Assembly: GCF_050389805.1 (NCBI RefSeq)
Contig: NZ_CP130945.1
Location: forward strand, 2,108,001 to 2,172,000
Reading direction: 5' to 3'
Source: Bacillus_BD sp050389805
GTDB lineage: Bacteria; Bacillota; Bacilli; Bacillales; Cytobacillaceae
DNA: 64,000 nucleotides
Shown here: piece by piece, positions 63,858 to 64,000 of the stretch
Numbering within the stretch: position 1 is the stretch's first letter
How the letters are laid out: the number at the start of each line of letters is the position of its first letter
Made by a program: the position numbers and the translations under genes
The notes under the pieces: model-generated
Seen by the model: the letters and a program-made list of their open reading frames with translations, nothing else
Database searches by the model: none
Told to the model about the DNA's origin: nothing

Positions 63858-64000
63858 ATTTTGGAACAATGGGTAGGGTTGGTAAGGGATCCCCATAAAA
63901 TAGATAGTTAAATAAAGGGAAAAAGTTTCAATTTTTTCTCATTTAAACCATATCTCCTAAGATTTGCACTAAAAGTGAAACAGCGGAACTTTGTCAACTT

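Noticed and set aside
1..64000. CRISPR arrays, rRNA, tRNA genes and prophage
   Set aside because: I saw no regularly spaced repeats, no cloverleaf sequence with CCA-type ends, no rRNA segment and no phage structural or integrase genes.

Overview
The window looks like chromosomal DNA of a low-GC Gram-positive spore-former relative, most likely Bacillaceae. The signs are AT-rich sequence, strong AGGAGG-type ribosome binding sites, frequent TTG and GTG starts, hairpin-plus-U-tract terminators, a Bacillus-type ald gene, GlcD/GlcF without GlcE, and sigma-54 (SigL) activators with PAS domains. I cannot name the genus.

The left half (about 1-33.2 kb) is a defence island with three neighbouring units. 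(1) 0.5-11.4 kb holds a DISARM system: drmA helicase, drmB with DUF1998, drmC phospholipase D-like protein and drmMII cytosine-C5 methyltransferase. No drmE is seen. Two UvrD-like SF1 helicases are transcribed divergently from drmA. (2) 11.8-15.2 kb holds a two-gene unit: a protein with two GHKL ATPase modules (MutL/MORC-like at the N-terminus, histidine-kinase-like at the C-terminus) and a receiver-domain partner with an unrecognised C-terminal domain. A decayed SF2 helicase pseudogene and two small genes follow. (3) 17.4-33.2 kb holds a tight five-gene operon ending in a strong terminator: a winged-helix-like protein, a BrxC/PglY-like large ATPase, a giant NERD + pseudokinase + kinase + DptF-like ATPase fusion, a DptG-position helical protein, and a DptH-like protein with a C-terminal HerA-type ATPase. 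It joins a PglW/BREX-like kinase and ATPase to a DptFGH-like restriction module, but has no pglX, pglZ, dndBCDE or methylase of its own. This is the best candidate in the window for an undescribed defence system.

The right half (33.2-62.0 kb) is catabolic. A GntR/FadR regulator with three operator-like sites in its own upstream region precedes glcD and glcF (glycolate or other 2-hydroxyacid oxidation). A sigma-54 activator on the minus strand, a decayed IS and a good sigma-54 promoter precede an operon-like run: class III aminotransferase, alanine dehydrogenase, aldehyde dehydrogenase, NCS1 permease, HyuA, HyuB, cyclase-family hydrolase and amidase. Together they fit ATP-dependent opening of a lactam, hydantoin or cyclic imide, transamination to a semialdehyde with alanine recycled to pyruvate, and oxidation to a dicarboxylate. 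A second sigma-54 activator and promoter pair controls a divergent operon: D-2-hydroxyacid dehydrogenase, class II aldolase, TRAP transporter (P, Q, M), YtcJ-like amidohydrolase and an M20 carbamoylase.

The last 2 kb hold decayed fragments (a frameshifted ribosomal L7/L12 C-domain-like gene and a biotinyl-carrier-like remnant), a secreted repeat protein, and sequence in which I see little.
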